From Puniceicoccales bacterium (GTDB lineage: Bacteria; Verrucomicrobiota; Verrucomicrobiia; Opitutales; JAIRLM01): 22,235 bases of DNA. Both the position numbers and the translations under genes were made by a program. Where the stretch lies: positions 1-22,235 of the forward strand of contig JAIRMB010000023.1 in the NCBI GenBank assembly GCA_031258995.1, given 5' to 3'. The notes beneath the pieces are model-generated. The model saw only the letters and a program-made list of their open reading frames with translations, did not search any database and was not told the origin of the DNA. Positions 6,805 to 14,395 of this stretch are shown here, one piece after another (position 1 is the stretch's first letter; each line of letters opens with the position of its first letter).

Positions 6805-9740
6805 GTTTGGCCGATCAAAGTGCCCGGGATCGTTTTGCTGGCGAATGGGATCGCAATTTTTCCGTGACTGCGCCGGCCGGCGTGGGAAAGACGACGGCCA
6901 TAGCGGAGCGTGTTGCGCGCATGGCATTGGCGCACAACGGAAAAAAATTTTTGCCGCAGCTCGCCGTATTGACCTATACCCGAAAGGCGGCTGGGGAAAT
7001 TCGTCGGCGCGTGGAAATGCGACTACGCGCGTTAGGTGCGTCCGGAGAAATATTTACGGAACTTGGAGGGGTATTTTTTGGCACGATCGACAGCTTTTTT
7101 TCTCTCCTCCTAAAAGAGTTCGATCGGCGGGGGTTCCAAATAGTGGAACGGGACGACCCTACGGAAACGTGTCTTTGGGAGGACTTTTTGGAGGGTCCGG
7201 CAGTCCACTGGGCGGCGTTTCTTCCGCAGCCGCACTTGGATCGGCTATTGCAGCTCTGCCCGTGGCGTTTGCTAGCGGAGATGGCACACCGGGCTGACCC
7301 TCCGGATGGAGGGTATACCCCGCCGGAAGAATTTCCGAAAATTTCATGGGATCTACTGTTTTCCAACGGGGGGGACAATATAGCGCAAATCGTTCGGGAA
7401 CAATCTTCTATTCTACATTCCTGGAAAAAACGGCTAGATGCTGGCCGGTTCGCACCTTTCCCCATACGCGAACGTTGGAGCCGTAAACCATTGCGGGGCA
7501 CTCCTTTTGCCGATCTTTGCGAAGAACATTGGCAACGCCCTCTGGCCCGGTGGCTGGAATTCGCAGGCGGAATACTCTGCGGTCGAATGGCCGAAGCCTA
7601 CGCTAAGTATCGTTTAGAACGTGGCTTTGCCACCTATGGGGATCTGCGCCGCCGTGCTCGAGAACTGCTAACAGACAGAGAAATTCTTCGGCATCTGAGA
7701 GATCGCCGCTATCGGGTCATTTTGGATGAAGCACAAGATACTGATCCGGAGGATCTTATATTTTTTTTGGCGCTCGTTCCGCAGGGAACAAAGGGCGGGC
7801 CAGCGGCGGGCCATTTTACTTCGGTAGGGGATTTACAGCAGTGTATTTACCTGCAAAGCAGCGATAAATTTGAGAAATTCCAAAAAACCTTCGTGGCACT
7901 GGAAGCATCGGGCGCCCTGGAGCCGCTTACCTTTTCCGTTACCATGCGCTGCCCACGGGCGCTCGTCGAACGGGTGAACTGCCTCTTCCCCAGCCTACTA
8001 ACCGGCAATAGGCAAGCTCAGTTCGTTCCCATAGGGGTCCCCGCAGACGCAGCGGAAGGCGCCGTCCATCGACTCATTTTGGCCGGGTCGGCCGGCAGGC
8101 CAAATCTCTCACTGACAGCGGAAATGGAAGCTCTAGCGACGGAGCTGGAGGGACTTTCACCCGTCCATTTCGGGGTAGAGCGCTGGGGGCAGGTGGCAAT
8201 TTTGGGCGGAATTCGTAAGACTCATCTCGCTGCGTTGCAAAGAATTCTCGTCGAACGTGGCATCCCGGCCCAACTGCGACTGCGGGGTCAGACCTGGGGT
8301 TCTCATCTTCTATACCGTTGGATTTGCGGCATTTTCCGCGTCCTAGCCCAGCCAATGGATGCGACAGAAGTGATTGCCGTTTTGCGGGAGGTCTTTGGCG
8401 TTTGCGACGATGCCATCGCCCGCTTTCTCGGCAATGGTCGCGGGCAAAGGATTTCGGAAAACCTTCTGGGCGAATTCGATGGACCGATCAGCGCCGCCAA
8501 CGGGGAGCCAATTGGGACTCTGCTGCGGGGCCTCGGTCGACTCCGGCGAGAAACGCTAACTGTGGGAGTGGCAGAAGCGTTTGCTCGCGTAGGGACCACG
8601 CTGCGATTGCTGGAACGGGCGAACCGCTGCGAACGGGCCATGGAGGCGGAAAACCGCAAACTCTTTTTGGCGGCGCAAGATCTTGCCTTCCAAATGGATG
8701 CGAACGGCAGCTCTCTGGCTGAATTTTGCGACGCATTGCAGAAAAAGTACTTCGCTCCCTGTGGGGCGGAGACCGTGGACCCGAATCGCCTGCAAATCGA
8801 CACCATTCACGGATCTAAAGGATTAGAATGGGACGTCGTGCTACTCGCTTTCTGCGGTCGCCCCATCGCCATCGGGCGGGAAAATCCACCCCTCTACGTA
8901 CGCCATGGCGGAATTTCGAAGCTGGTTCTAACGGCACAAAGTACAGCCTTTGAAGAATATGCACTTACGACGGCGGAGGACCGGTTCCGCACTGCGCAGC
9001 GGCTCCTCTACGTGGCCATGACTCGCGCCCGTCGCATGCTCATTTTTGCCCGGGGTGGTCAGGTCCAAAAAATTTCCCCTTTTTCGCCAGAAGCGCTGTT
9101 GGGAATCGACTTAGCATCGTTGAGCCCATGGCAAGGGCGAGGGCAAACGGAATTGCCGCAGCCCGGCACAATTCGAGCCAGCCAGGTGGCTGAAAACGGA
9201 TCTACATATCGTCCGGATAGATGGATAGCCCTTCAGCCGGAAAGTCGCCCCACGGAATCGAACGATGGCGGTACCCGCGCCTACGGCACTTGGTGGCACC
9301 GAACTATGGAATATTTTCCTTGGGAAGAGCCAGCTAGCCACAGCACCTATTTATCCAGAATGGCAGCCCGGTCCCCCGACCCGGCCCGGGCGGCCCGCGA
9401 GCTGAATCTGCTATCGTGCTCCGACTGGTACAAAAATTTAAACTTTAACAACTTACAATTCTTAAGGGAGTGGCCCTTTGAGGAGCAATCCTCCGATGGA
9501 TCCCGTCCCATTCGTTCGATCGTGGACCTCATTCTTTGGAACGGAAAAACTCTAGAGATCGTGGATTGGAAAACGGAACAACTTACGCCGGAAGGAATTT
9601 CCTACGCGCTGGCCGCACACGGTCCCCAGCTGGTCCGCTACTGCTCATTTTTTCGTCGCCGGGGATTTTCCATCAGCGCTGGAATCTACTTTAGCAGTCT
9701 AGGCCAGCTGATCCCCTTTCCATTGGGGACGGCCACGTGA
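6801..9740 (+). CDS. addA: AddA-like UvrD-family helicase-nuclease
   Basis: The protein (979 residues) combines a superfamily 1 helicase with a C-terminal RecB-type nuclease, the AddA architecture. Helicase motifs are: Walker A APAGVGKTT at 24-32 (Lys30), motif Ia TYTRKAA, Walker B DEAQDT at 309-314, motif III SVGDLQQCIY, motif V DTIHGSKGLEWD at 667-678, and motif VI LLYVAMTRAR near 735-744. Nuclease residues are His833, Asp909, Asp922-Trp-Lys924 and Gln943, so both subunits appear nuclease-active, as in AddAB rather than RecBCD. Several motifs deviate from common AddA forms: APAGVGKT for ASAGSGKT, DEAQDT for DEFQDT, and SVTMRC where a NYRS-like motif IV is usual. The length is below that of Bacillus AddA (about 1230). 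It is translated from GTG at 6801 by coupling to addB and acts with it in recombination repair. Confidence 0.9.
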   Translation: MSLADQSARDRFAGEWDRNFSVTAPAGVGKTTAIAERVARMALAHNGKKFLPQLAVLTYTRKAAGEIRRRVEMRLRALGASGEIFTELGGVFFGTIDSFFSLLLKEFDRRGFQIVERDDPTETCLWEDFLEGPAVHWAAFLPQPHLDRLLQLCPWRLLAEMAHRADPPDGGYTPPEEFPKISWDLLFSNGGDNIAQIVREQSSILHSWKKRLDAGRFAPFPIRERWSRKPLRGTPFADLCEEHWQRPLARWLEFAGGILCGRMAEAYAKYRLERGFATYGDLRRRARELLTDREILRHLRDRRYRVILDEAQDTDPEDLIFFLALVPQGTKGGPAAGHFTSVGDLQQCIYLQSSDKFEKFQKTFVALEASGALEPLTFSVTMRCPRALVERVNCLFPSLLTGNRQAQFVPIGVPADAAEGAVHRLILAGSAGRPNLSLTAEMEALATELEGLSPVHFGVERWGQVAILGGIRKTHLAALQRILVERGIPAQLRLRGQTWGSHLLYRWICGIFRVLAQPMDATEVIAVLREVFGVCDDAIARFLGNGRGQRISENLLGEFDGPISAANGEPIGTLLRGLGRLRRETLTVGVAEAFARVGTTLRLLERANRCERAMEAENRKLFLAAQDLAFQMDANGSSLAEFCDALQKKYFAPCGAETVDPNRLQIDTIHGSKGLEWDVVLLAFCGRPIAIGRENPPLYVRHGGISKLVLTAQSTAFEEYALTTAEDRFRTAQRLLYVAMTRARRMLIFARGGQVQKISPFSPEALLGIDLASLSPWQGRGQTELPQPGTIRASQVAENGSTYRPDRWIALQPESRPTESNDGGTRAYGTWWHRTMEYFPWEEPASHSTYLSRMAARSPDPARAARELNLLSCSDWYKNLNFNNLQFLREWPFEEQSSDGSRPIRSIVDLILWNGKTLEIVDWKTEQLTPEGISYALAAHGPQLVRYCSFFRRRGFSISAGIYFSSLGQLIPFPLGTAT

Positions 9741-9843
9741 AATCTTAATTTGCAATAATATCTTCCTTCGGAGGGAAATGGGCCTGCACGCATTTTCTTC
9801 TTGCTTCCCCGAAGGCTCAGTTCAGCTTTGCGCCGGGTCAGGG

Positions 9844-9920
9844 GCGCCCCTAGCTCAATTGGACAGAGCACCTGACTACGGATCAGGAGGTTACAGGTTC
9901 GACTCCTGTGGGGCGTGCCA
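9844..9920 (+). tRNA. tRNA-Arg (anticodon ACG), CCA encoded
   Basis: Acceptor strands GCGCCCC (9844-9850) and GGGGCGT (9910-9916) pair with a terminal G-U. The anticodon stem CCTGA/TCAGG encloses the loop CTACGGA, giving anticodon ACG (read as ICG after deamination) for CGN arginine codons. The T loop TTCGACT and discriminator G9917 with encoded CCA (9918-9920) complete it. It lies 4 nt upstream of tRNA-Ala and is probably transcribed with it. Confidence 0.96.
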
Positions 9921-9924
9921 GCTC

Positions 9925-10000
9925 GGGGTCGTAGCTCAGTTGGTAGAGCGCCACAATGGCATTGTGGAGGTCAGGGGTTCGAATCCCCTCGGCTCCACCA
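9925..10000 (+). tRNA. tRNA-Ala (anticodon GGC), CCA encoded
   Basis: Acceptor strands GGGGTCG (9925-9931) and CGGCTCC (9990-9996) pair and include the G3-U70 wobble, the alanine identity element. The anticodon stem CCACA/TGTGG holds the loop ATGGCAT with anticodon GGC for GCC codons. The T loop TTCGAAT, discriminator A9997 and encoded CCA (9998-10000) follow. Its 3' end is also half of a perfect inverted repeat with the flanking DNA. Confidence 0.96.
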
Positions 10001-10009
10001 GTGGTGGAG
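9993..10009 (+). repeat. 7-bp inverted repeat formed by the tRNA-Ala 3' end and downstream DNA
   Basis: CTCCACC (9993-9999) covers the end of the acceptor strand plus most of the CCA, and is followed after AGT by its exact complement GGTGGAG (10003-10009). In the precursor this hairpin would compete with the acceptor stem. It is not followed by a T-run. Confidence 0.6.
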
Positions 10010-10152
10010 TGCGGTCGGCCGTTCTAAAGCGCAGTGACTAGTGCCAATTGGCTGGCGGTCTGTTTTCCCTCTCAAAATATTTTTTCGCACTGGGGATTTA
10101 TAGCGAAATTCCCTCCGATTTAGCTGCTTCATGGGATTAAAGCAAAGACCGT

Positions 10153-10181
10153 TTGACTTGTCATCATTTTTGAATTACTAT
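10153..10181 (+). promoter_or_regulatory. Sigma70-type promoter of the azoreductase-like gene
   Basis: TTGACT (10153-10158) and TACTAT (10176-10181) are separated by exactly 17 nt, five of six matches to each consensus hexamer. Transcription would start near 10188, leaving about 64 nt of leader before the ATG at 10252. This is the best promoter match I see in the window. Confidence 0.7.
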
Positions 10182-10251
10182 AGAGTTTAACGAGGCGTTC
10201 GTCCTCTCAGTTAGGATCTGCGTTGTCCGTCATCCACGAAGGCTCCCTAAG

Positions 10252-10836
10252 ATGAAAACTTTACTTTTTATTAACGGCTGCGTGAGAAGAAAAATTTCTC
10301 GCACCAACCGCATAGCCAAAGAATTAGCCGCCCTGCTTAGAAAAGCAGGGGGATTTACGGTAGACGAACTGGTACTGGAAAATGAAAATATGCCAATAAT
10401 GACATCCGCAGCACTAAAAAGAAAGTTGCAATTGACTGAAAAAGGGGACTTCGATGACAGAGTTTTTCGCTGGGCTAAGCAATTTAAAGACGCCGACGCC
10501 ATTTTGATGGCAGCGCCCTATTGGAATTCCTGTTTTCCGGCGACAGTAAAGACTTACATCGAACTAGTAGGCACACCGGGCTTAACCTATAAATACGGCG
10601 AAGACGGAAAGCCGATCGGCCTATGTAGGGCAAAAAGTTTGTACTATGTGACGACTAGAGGCGGCTACTATGGAGATCAAAATGATCCCGGCTTCGCTAT
10701 CATTACCAACCTCGGCAGACTATATGGAATTAAAGAAATTCGCTGCATCAGTGCGGAGGGGCTCGATATCGTAGGCAGTGACGCTAATGCCATTATAGAT
10801 AAAGTAATTCAAAAATTGCCGAACCAGCTGGAGTGA
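10252..10836 (+). CDS. FMN-dependent NADH-azoreductase/NAD(P)H oxidoreductase-like flavoprotein
   Basis: The 194-residue protein has the flavodoxin-like fold of the AzoR/MdaB group, cytoplasmic FMN enzymes that reduce quinones and azo or nitro compounds with NAD(P)H. Family marks include the N-terminal strand and phosphate-binding loop ending SRTNRIAKEL, the FMN-site segment AAPYWNSCFPATVKTYIELV near 84-103, the TYKYGEDGKPIGL segment, and TTRGGYY, which corresponds to the RGG flavin loop. An AAGG-type ribosome-binding site (10239-10242) lies 9 nt before the ATG. Base composition is clearly A+T-richer than the neighbours, with many AAA, AAT and ATA codons. The gene has its own promoter and terminator and sits just after a tRNA pair, all consistent with acquisition by transfer. 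The physiological substrate is unknown. Confidence 0.85.
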   Translation: MKTLLFINGCVRRKISRTNRIAKELAALLRKAGGFTVDELVLENENMPIMTSAALKRKLQLTEKGDFDDRVFRWAKQFKDADAILMAAPYWNSCFPATVKTYIELVGTPGLTYKYGEDGKPIGLCRAKSLYYVTTRGGYYGDQNDPGFAIITNLGRLYGIKEIRCISAEGLDIVGSDANAIIDKVIQKLPNQLE

Positions 10837-10921
10837 GAACTGTCTGCCTTTATATTTACGACTTGCGAGCAATTCGTGTCCACTTCCAAGTCTCTAAAAG
10901 TCCCGTGCGCCGCATCACTGG

Positions 10922-10960
10922 CCTGCCCCATTTTCATGGGCGGGCAGGGATAGTATTTTT
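10922..10960 (+). terminator. Intrinsic terminator after the azoreductase-like gene
   Basis: CCTGC-CCCAT, loop TTTC, then ATGGG and GCAGG (10922-10948) form a 10-bp stem with a 3-nt bulge (CGG), followed by a T-run at 10956-10960. It separates this transcript from glgB. Confidence 0.75.
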
Positions 10961-10995
10961 CTCGCGGCAGCCACGGAAATGGCTAGAGTGAACCC

Positions 10996-12936
10996 GTGGG
11001 CCGTGCTGAAGAACACTCTTGCTCCTTTTCAGCTATCCCGGCGACTGACTTGCACCTCTTTTCCGAAGGTAAAGCCTTGCGAATTCACGAATTTCTGGGC
11101 GCTCACCTCCGCTCCTGCGGAGGCGTGGGCGGTGTCAGCTTCGCCGTCTGGGCGCCCAATGCACAAAATGTTTCTGTTGTGGGAGATTTTAATGGTTGGG
11201 ATGGCCGCTCTCATCCCATGGATCGACTCGGCGATTCGGGCGTTTGGAGCACCTTTGTGGAGGATCTTTCGCCGGGCCATCTCTACAAATTTGAACTGCT
11301 AGATAGTCAGGGTAATCGACAATTGCGGACAGATCCCTACGCACTCGCCTACGAGCGGGCCGTGGAGCCGGCGGCAATTGTCTGCCGCGAAGACGGCTAC
11401 GGCTGGCAGGACGGCGGATGGATGGGACGAAGAAAAGCGCTACGCCCCTTCCAGGAGTGCATCTCCATCTACGAAGTACATTTGGATTCTTGGCGGCGAG
11501 TGCCGGAGGAGAATTGCCGGCCACTCACCTATCGGGAAATTGCGCCACAGTTGGCCGACTATTGCACCGAGATGGGCTTTACGCACGTAGAATTTCTTCC
11601 GCTGGCGGAATTTCCCTTTGACGGCTCCTGGGGCTACCAAAGCACCGGCTATTTCGCACCTACGGCCCGCTACGGAAGTCCGGATGACTTCAAATTCCTT
11701 GTGGACACCCTCCATTTGGCCTCCATAGGGGTCATCGTGGACTGGGTTCCGGCCCATTTTCCGCGGGACCGTTTCGCCTTGGCCCAATTCGACGGCACTT
11801 GCCTCTACGAGTATGCCGACAGCCGCATCGGAGAGCATAGGCAATGGGGCACGCTGGTTTTCAACTATGGCCGCCATGAGGTAGCCAACTTCCTTATTTG
11901 CAGCGCTTTGTCCTGGTGCGGACGCTATCACGTGGACGGCTTTCGGGTGGATGCGGTAGCCGCCATGATCTACCGTAGCTACGGCCGAGAAAGTAGCGAA
12001 TGGGAACCGAATATCTACGGCGGTCCGGAAAATCTGGAGGCCATCGAATTTTTAAAAAGCTTCAATGTCGCTATTCACAGAGAATTCCCCGGCGTTTTGA
12101 CCATCGCCGAGGAATCCACCACCTTCGACGGCGTCACGCGGCCCGTGCATTTGGGAGGGCTAGGCTTCGATTTTAAATGGGGCATGGGCTGGATGCACGA
12201 CACCTTGGACTACTTCTCGCAAGACCCAATTTTTCGCAAACATTGCCACAATCGCCTCACCTTTACTATGCTGTACCAGTACACGGAACACTTTATCCTG
12301 GCCCTCTCCCACGACGAAGTGGTGCACGGGAAAGGCTCGCTCCTAGCCCGCATGCCCTCGGATCGGATGGACTGGAAATGCGCCATGCTGCGGTCCCTCT
12401 ACGGCTATATGTGGGCCTGGCCCGGGAAAAAATCACTTTTTATGGGGGGAGAGTTCGGACAACATGACGAATGGTGCCATTTTCGCAGTTTGGACTGGCA
12501 CCTATTGAAATACATGAACCATAACGGACTGCGCCGCTGGCTGCGGGATTTGAACCGTCTCTATCGCTCTCTTCCCTGGCTGGGGCTCTACGACGATGAC
12601 CCGCGTGGTTTCCGCTGGATCAATCCGGACGATGCGGACAATGGCGTGCTCACGTTCCTTCGGCTGGGGGGCGATCCAGAAAAAATTCTGCTGGCCGCCT
12701 GCAATTTTTCCGGCGTTCCTCGCCGCTCCTATGCCATTGACGTTCCCATCGCCGGCTTCTGGGAGGAGGTCCTTAATAGCGATTCTCTCCACTACGGCGG
12801 CTGCGGAACGGGCAACTGCGGAGGTCTCCGAACGGCGCCAATTTTTTTTGGCGGAACGGGCCAACGGCTTTCCCTCTACCTGCCGTCGCACAGTTGCATT
12901 TTTCTGCGTCCACAATGCCCTCCCGCCGTTTCCTAG
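10996..12936 (+). CDS. glgB: 1,4-alpha-glucan branching enzyme
   Basis: GlgB makes alpha-1,6 branches in glycogen by cleaving alpha-1,4 chains and transferring them. The 646-residue protein has an N-terminal CBM48 module (about residues 35-120, with VSFAVWAPNAQNVSVVGDFN), a GH13 catalytic barrel and a C-terminal beta domain. The nucleophile is Asp319 in DGFRVDAV, the acid/base Glu372 in IAEEST, and the third acid Asp440 in LSHDEVVHGK, which is characteristic of branching enzymes. GlgB proteins with the extra N1 module are about 730 residues; this one has a single CBM48. GTG at 10996 is the first possible start after an in-frame stop at 10984, and the upstream Shine-Dalgarno is weak. No other glycogen gene is adjacent, although the mutase at the left edge supplies the same pathway. 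Confidence 0.95.
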   Translation: MGRAEEHSCSFSAIPATDLHLFSEGKALRIHEFLGAHLRSCGGVGGVSFAVWAPNAQNVSVVGDFNGWDGRSHPMDRLGDSGVWSTFVEDLSPGHLYKFELLDSQGNRQLRTDPYALAYERAVEPAAIVCREDGYGWQDGGWMGRRKALRPFQECISIYEVHLDSWRRVPEENCRPLTYREIAPQLADYCTEMGFTHVEFLPLAEFPFDGSWGYQSTGYFAPTARYGSPDDFKFLVDTLHLASIGVIVDWVPAHFPRDRFALAQFDGTCLYEYADSRIGEHRQWGTLVFNYGRHEVANFLICSALSWCGRYHVDGFRVDAVAAMIYRSYGRESSEWEPNIYGGPENLEAIEFLKSFNVAIHREFPGVLTIAEESTTFDGVTRPVHLGGLGFDFKWGMGWMHDTLDYFSQDPIFRKHCHNRLTFTMLYQYTEHFILALSHDEVVHGKGSLLARMPSDRMDWKCAMLRSLYGYMWAWPGKKSLFMGGEFGQHDEWCHFRSLDWHLLKYMNHNGLRRWLRDLNRLYRSLPWLGLYDDDPRGFRWINPDDADNGVLTFLRLGGDPEKILLAACNFSGVPRRSYAIDVPIAGFWEEVLNSDSLHYGGCGTGNCGGLRTAPIFFGGTGQRLSLYLPSHSCIFLRPQCPPAVS

Positions 12937-12959
12937 GAGTAAAAAATTTGAAAAGAAAA

Positions 12960-12987
12960 TCTTTACAAGAAACCAATAGCTCGTAAT
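12960..12987 (+). promoter_or_regulatory. Weak candidate promoter upstream of the first barrel gene
   Basis: TTTACA and TAATCT are separated by 16 nt in the A+T-rich 102-bp spacer between glgB and the barrel gene. The -10 match is poor, but the gene needs its own or a readthrough promoter, because no terminator is visible after glgB. Confidence 0.25.
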
Positions 12988-13038
12988 CTTGTACGGAAGA
13001 TCTGCCGGTGGTGGATCAAAGACATCTGAGGATAGGAA

Positions 13039-13758
13039 ATGAACATTAGAAAAAACTTATTCGCAGTGGCCGCACTCGGATTAGCCATTGCACCTTCTGT
13101 CGGTGCCGCTTTTCAGTGGCCCCATGGCCTGCAACCCTATGTAACGACTGGGGCAACGTGCAGCTTTCTTGGCAATGGTGAGCTAATCGTCAATAGGGAA
13201 AAGGAGGATGCGGCGGAAGAATCTTACGATGCATCGTGGAATCCCTGTTCAGGCTGTCGCTTTTCCGCAGGGCTGTGGCTGCCGGTACCGAAGTACAGGG
13301 GAAGTATGTACGGAGAATTGGAATATCAGACAAATAGGACAGCGAAAACCGAATCGTTTGGCCCAATTTCCGAGAATGAGCCCTACATGGAGTTCTCCTC
13401 CGATACGGTATTACTAAATCTATATTGTCAATCAGCCGCGATCAGCAACTTCTTTCAGCCCTACATTGGGCTCGGCTGCGGGGCTGGATTCTTGAAGGGA
13501 GCTGGTTGCTTCTACTCAGAAAATGTCTATGCTTTTCGCGAATCTCGCACAACAAGGTTTGTTTACAAATGCACGGCGGGACTTTCCTTTGAACTTAGAA
13601 GGGACGTGTCCATTGAAGCAGAGTGCTCGGCCATTCTCTTTCCAGGACGCAAGAACGAAAAATCGATCGCCTTAGACAATCCGTCCTCGGTGATCATATC
13701 GAAATCACTCCCGAAGCGCTCCCTACAGCTGTCGGCGGGAATCTGCAACACGTTCTAA
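13039..13758 (+). CDS. Cysteine-rich outer-membrane beta-barrel protein
   Basis: This 239-residue protein begins with a typical signal peptide (positively charged MNIRKN, hydrophobic to about residue 20, cleavage likely after VGA at 22-24). The mature part shows alternating hydrophobic and polar strands and ends in Phe, the usual C-terminal signal for insertion by the BAM machinery, so an eight-strand OmpA/Opa-like barrel is likely. Nine cysteines are present, for example NPCSGC, GLGCG and GAGCF. That is unusual for a small barrel and suggests disulfides in the oxidising periplasm or between surface proteins. The ATG at 13039 is preceded by GAGGATAGGAA, a good ribosome-binding site. No specific function can be assigned. 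Confidence 0.75.
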   Translation: MNIRKNLFAVAALGLAIAPSVGAAFQWPHGLQPYVTTGATCSFLGNGELIVNREKEDAAEESYDASWNPCSGCRFSAGLWLPVPKYRGSMYGELEYQTNRTAKTESFGPISENEPYMEFSSDTVLLNLYCQSAAISNFFQPYIGLGCGAGFLKGAGCFYSENVYAFRESRTTRFVYKCTAGLSFELRRDVSIEAECSAILFPGRKNEKSIALDNPSSVIISKSLPKRSLQLSAGICNTF

Positions 13759-13837
13759 GGGCGTGTAATTGGCTGAAATGTTTCCTATCATTCCCCATTG
13801 ACAGGGCTCCATAGGGCACTTGCCTGGCGCTTCTGTC

Positions 13838-14338
13838 ATGGGGGGGGAAGGGGCGGACGATAGGGCATCGATCGGTAGGCGGCGGGAAAATCGCGCTGCC
13901 GCGATGCAGTGTCTCTATGCCTACGACATTTCCCCGCTAGTTCCCTGGGAAAAGCACTGGACCGGCCAGCTGGAGGCGCTGGAATTGCCGGAAGAATCCC
14001 TCTCCTACGGGCGCCGGCTGGTGGCGGGCACCGTCGCCAATTTGTTTGAAATTAACGAACTTTTGGCAAAATTTCTTGCGAACTGGTCCTTGTACAGGGT
14101 CGAAAAGGTAAACTTGGCGATTCTACGGATAGCCACGTACGAACTCCTCTTCGAAAAAGACATTCCCCACCCGGTGGTCATCAACGAGGCCGTAGAATTG
14201 GCAAAGCTCTACGGCGGACCGGACTCCAAGCGCATCGTCAACGGAGTTCTGGATCGTATCCGCCGTCACCTGGAAGAGCAAAAAAATTGGCCGAACCTCC
14301 ACCCGTCCAATAGGCGTACGCCGCAGAGGCACGGCTGA
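13838..14338 (+). CDS. nusB: Transcription antitermination factor NusB
   Basis: NusB binds boxA RNA with NusE (ribosomal protein S10) and prevents premature termination in rRNA operons. The all-helical family pattern is clear: RRRENRAAAMQCLYAYD at the N-terminus, RVEKVNLAILRIATYELLF in the middle, then HPVVINEAVELAKLYGG and the ending SKRIVNGVLDRIRR. The length (166 residues from the ATG) is ordinary. The start is uncertain: ATG at 13838 lacks a ribosome-binding site, while TTG at 13820, in frame, has AGGG a few bases upstream and would add six residues. The gene is convergent with the folate cluster, and its terminator hairpin overlaps the end of folBK. Confidence 0.93.
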   Translation: MGGEGADDRASIGRRRENRAAAMQCLYAYDISPLVPWEKHWTGQLEALELPEESLSYGRRLVAGTVANLFEINELLAKFLANWSLYRVEKVNLAILRIATYELLFEKDIPHPVVINEAVELAKLYGGPDSKRIVNGVLDRIRRHLEEQKNWPNLHPSNRRTPQRHG

Positions 14339-14355
14339 TAGTTGAATCCAGAATG

Positions 14356-14395
14356 TTTCACGATAGTCAAAAAATTATTCTTTTGTGAAATTTTT
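14356..14395 (+). terminator. Intrinsic terminator of nusB
   Basis: TTTCAC (14356-14361) pairs with GTGAAA (14385-14390), with further A/T pairing inside, and is followed by TTTTT (14391-14395). The structure covers the folBK stop codon (14375-14377) on the opposite strand; no U-run exists in that direction. Confidence 0.6.

Noticed and set aside
6245..7297. 350-codon plus-strand frame spanning the addB-addA junction
   Set aside because: It is out of frame with the nuclease and helicase motifs of both genes, and its residue makeup (rich in Arg, Ser, Pro) is typical of shadow frames.
9759..9780. CTTCC-TTC-GGAGG hairpin after addA as a terminator
   Set aside because: Only 5 bp with one wobble and no T-run; it may simply be part of the tRNA leader.
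10010..10140. Possible small RNA between tRNA-Ala and the azoreductase-like gene
   Set aside because: There is a short palindrome (GCCAATTGGC, 10043-10052) and an AGTGCG/CGCACT pair 72 nt apart, but no promoter plus terminator pair to support a transcript.
10979..11302. Short plus-strand frame starting ATG at 10979 ahead of glgB
   Set aside because: It is in another frame from the clear CBM48 coding sequence that overlaps it.
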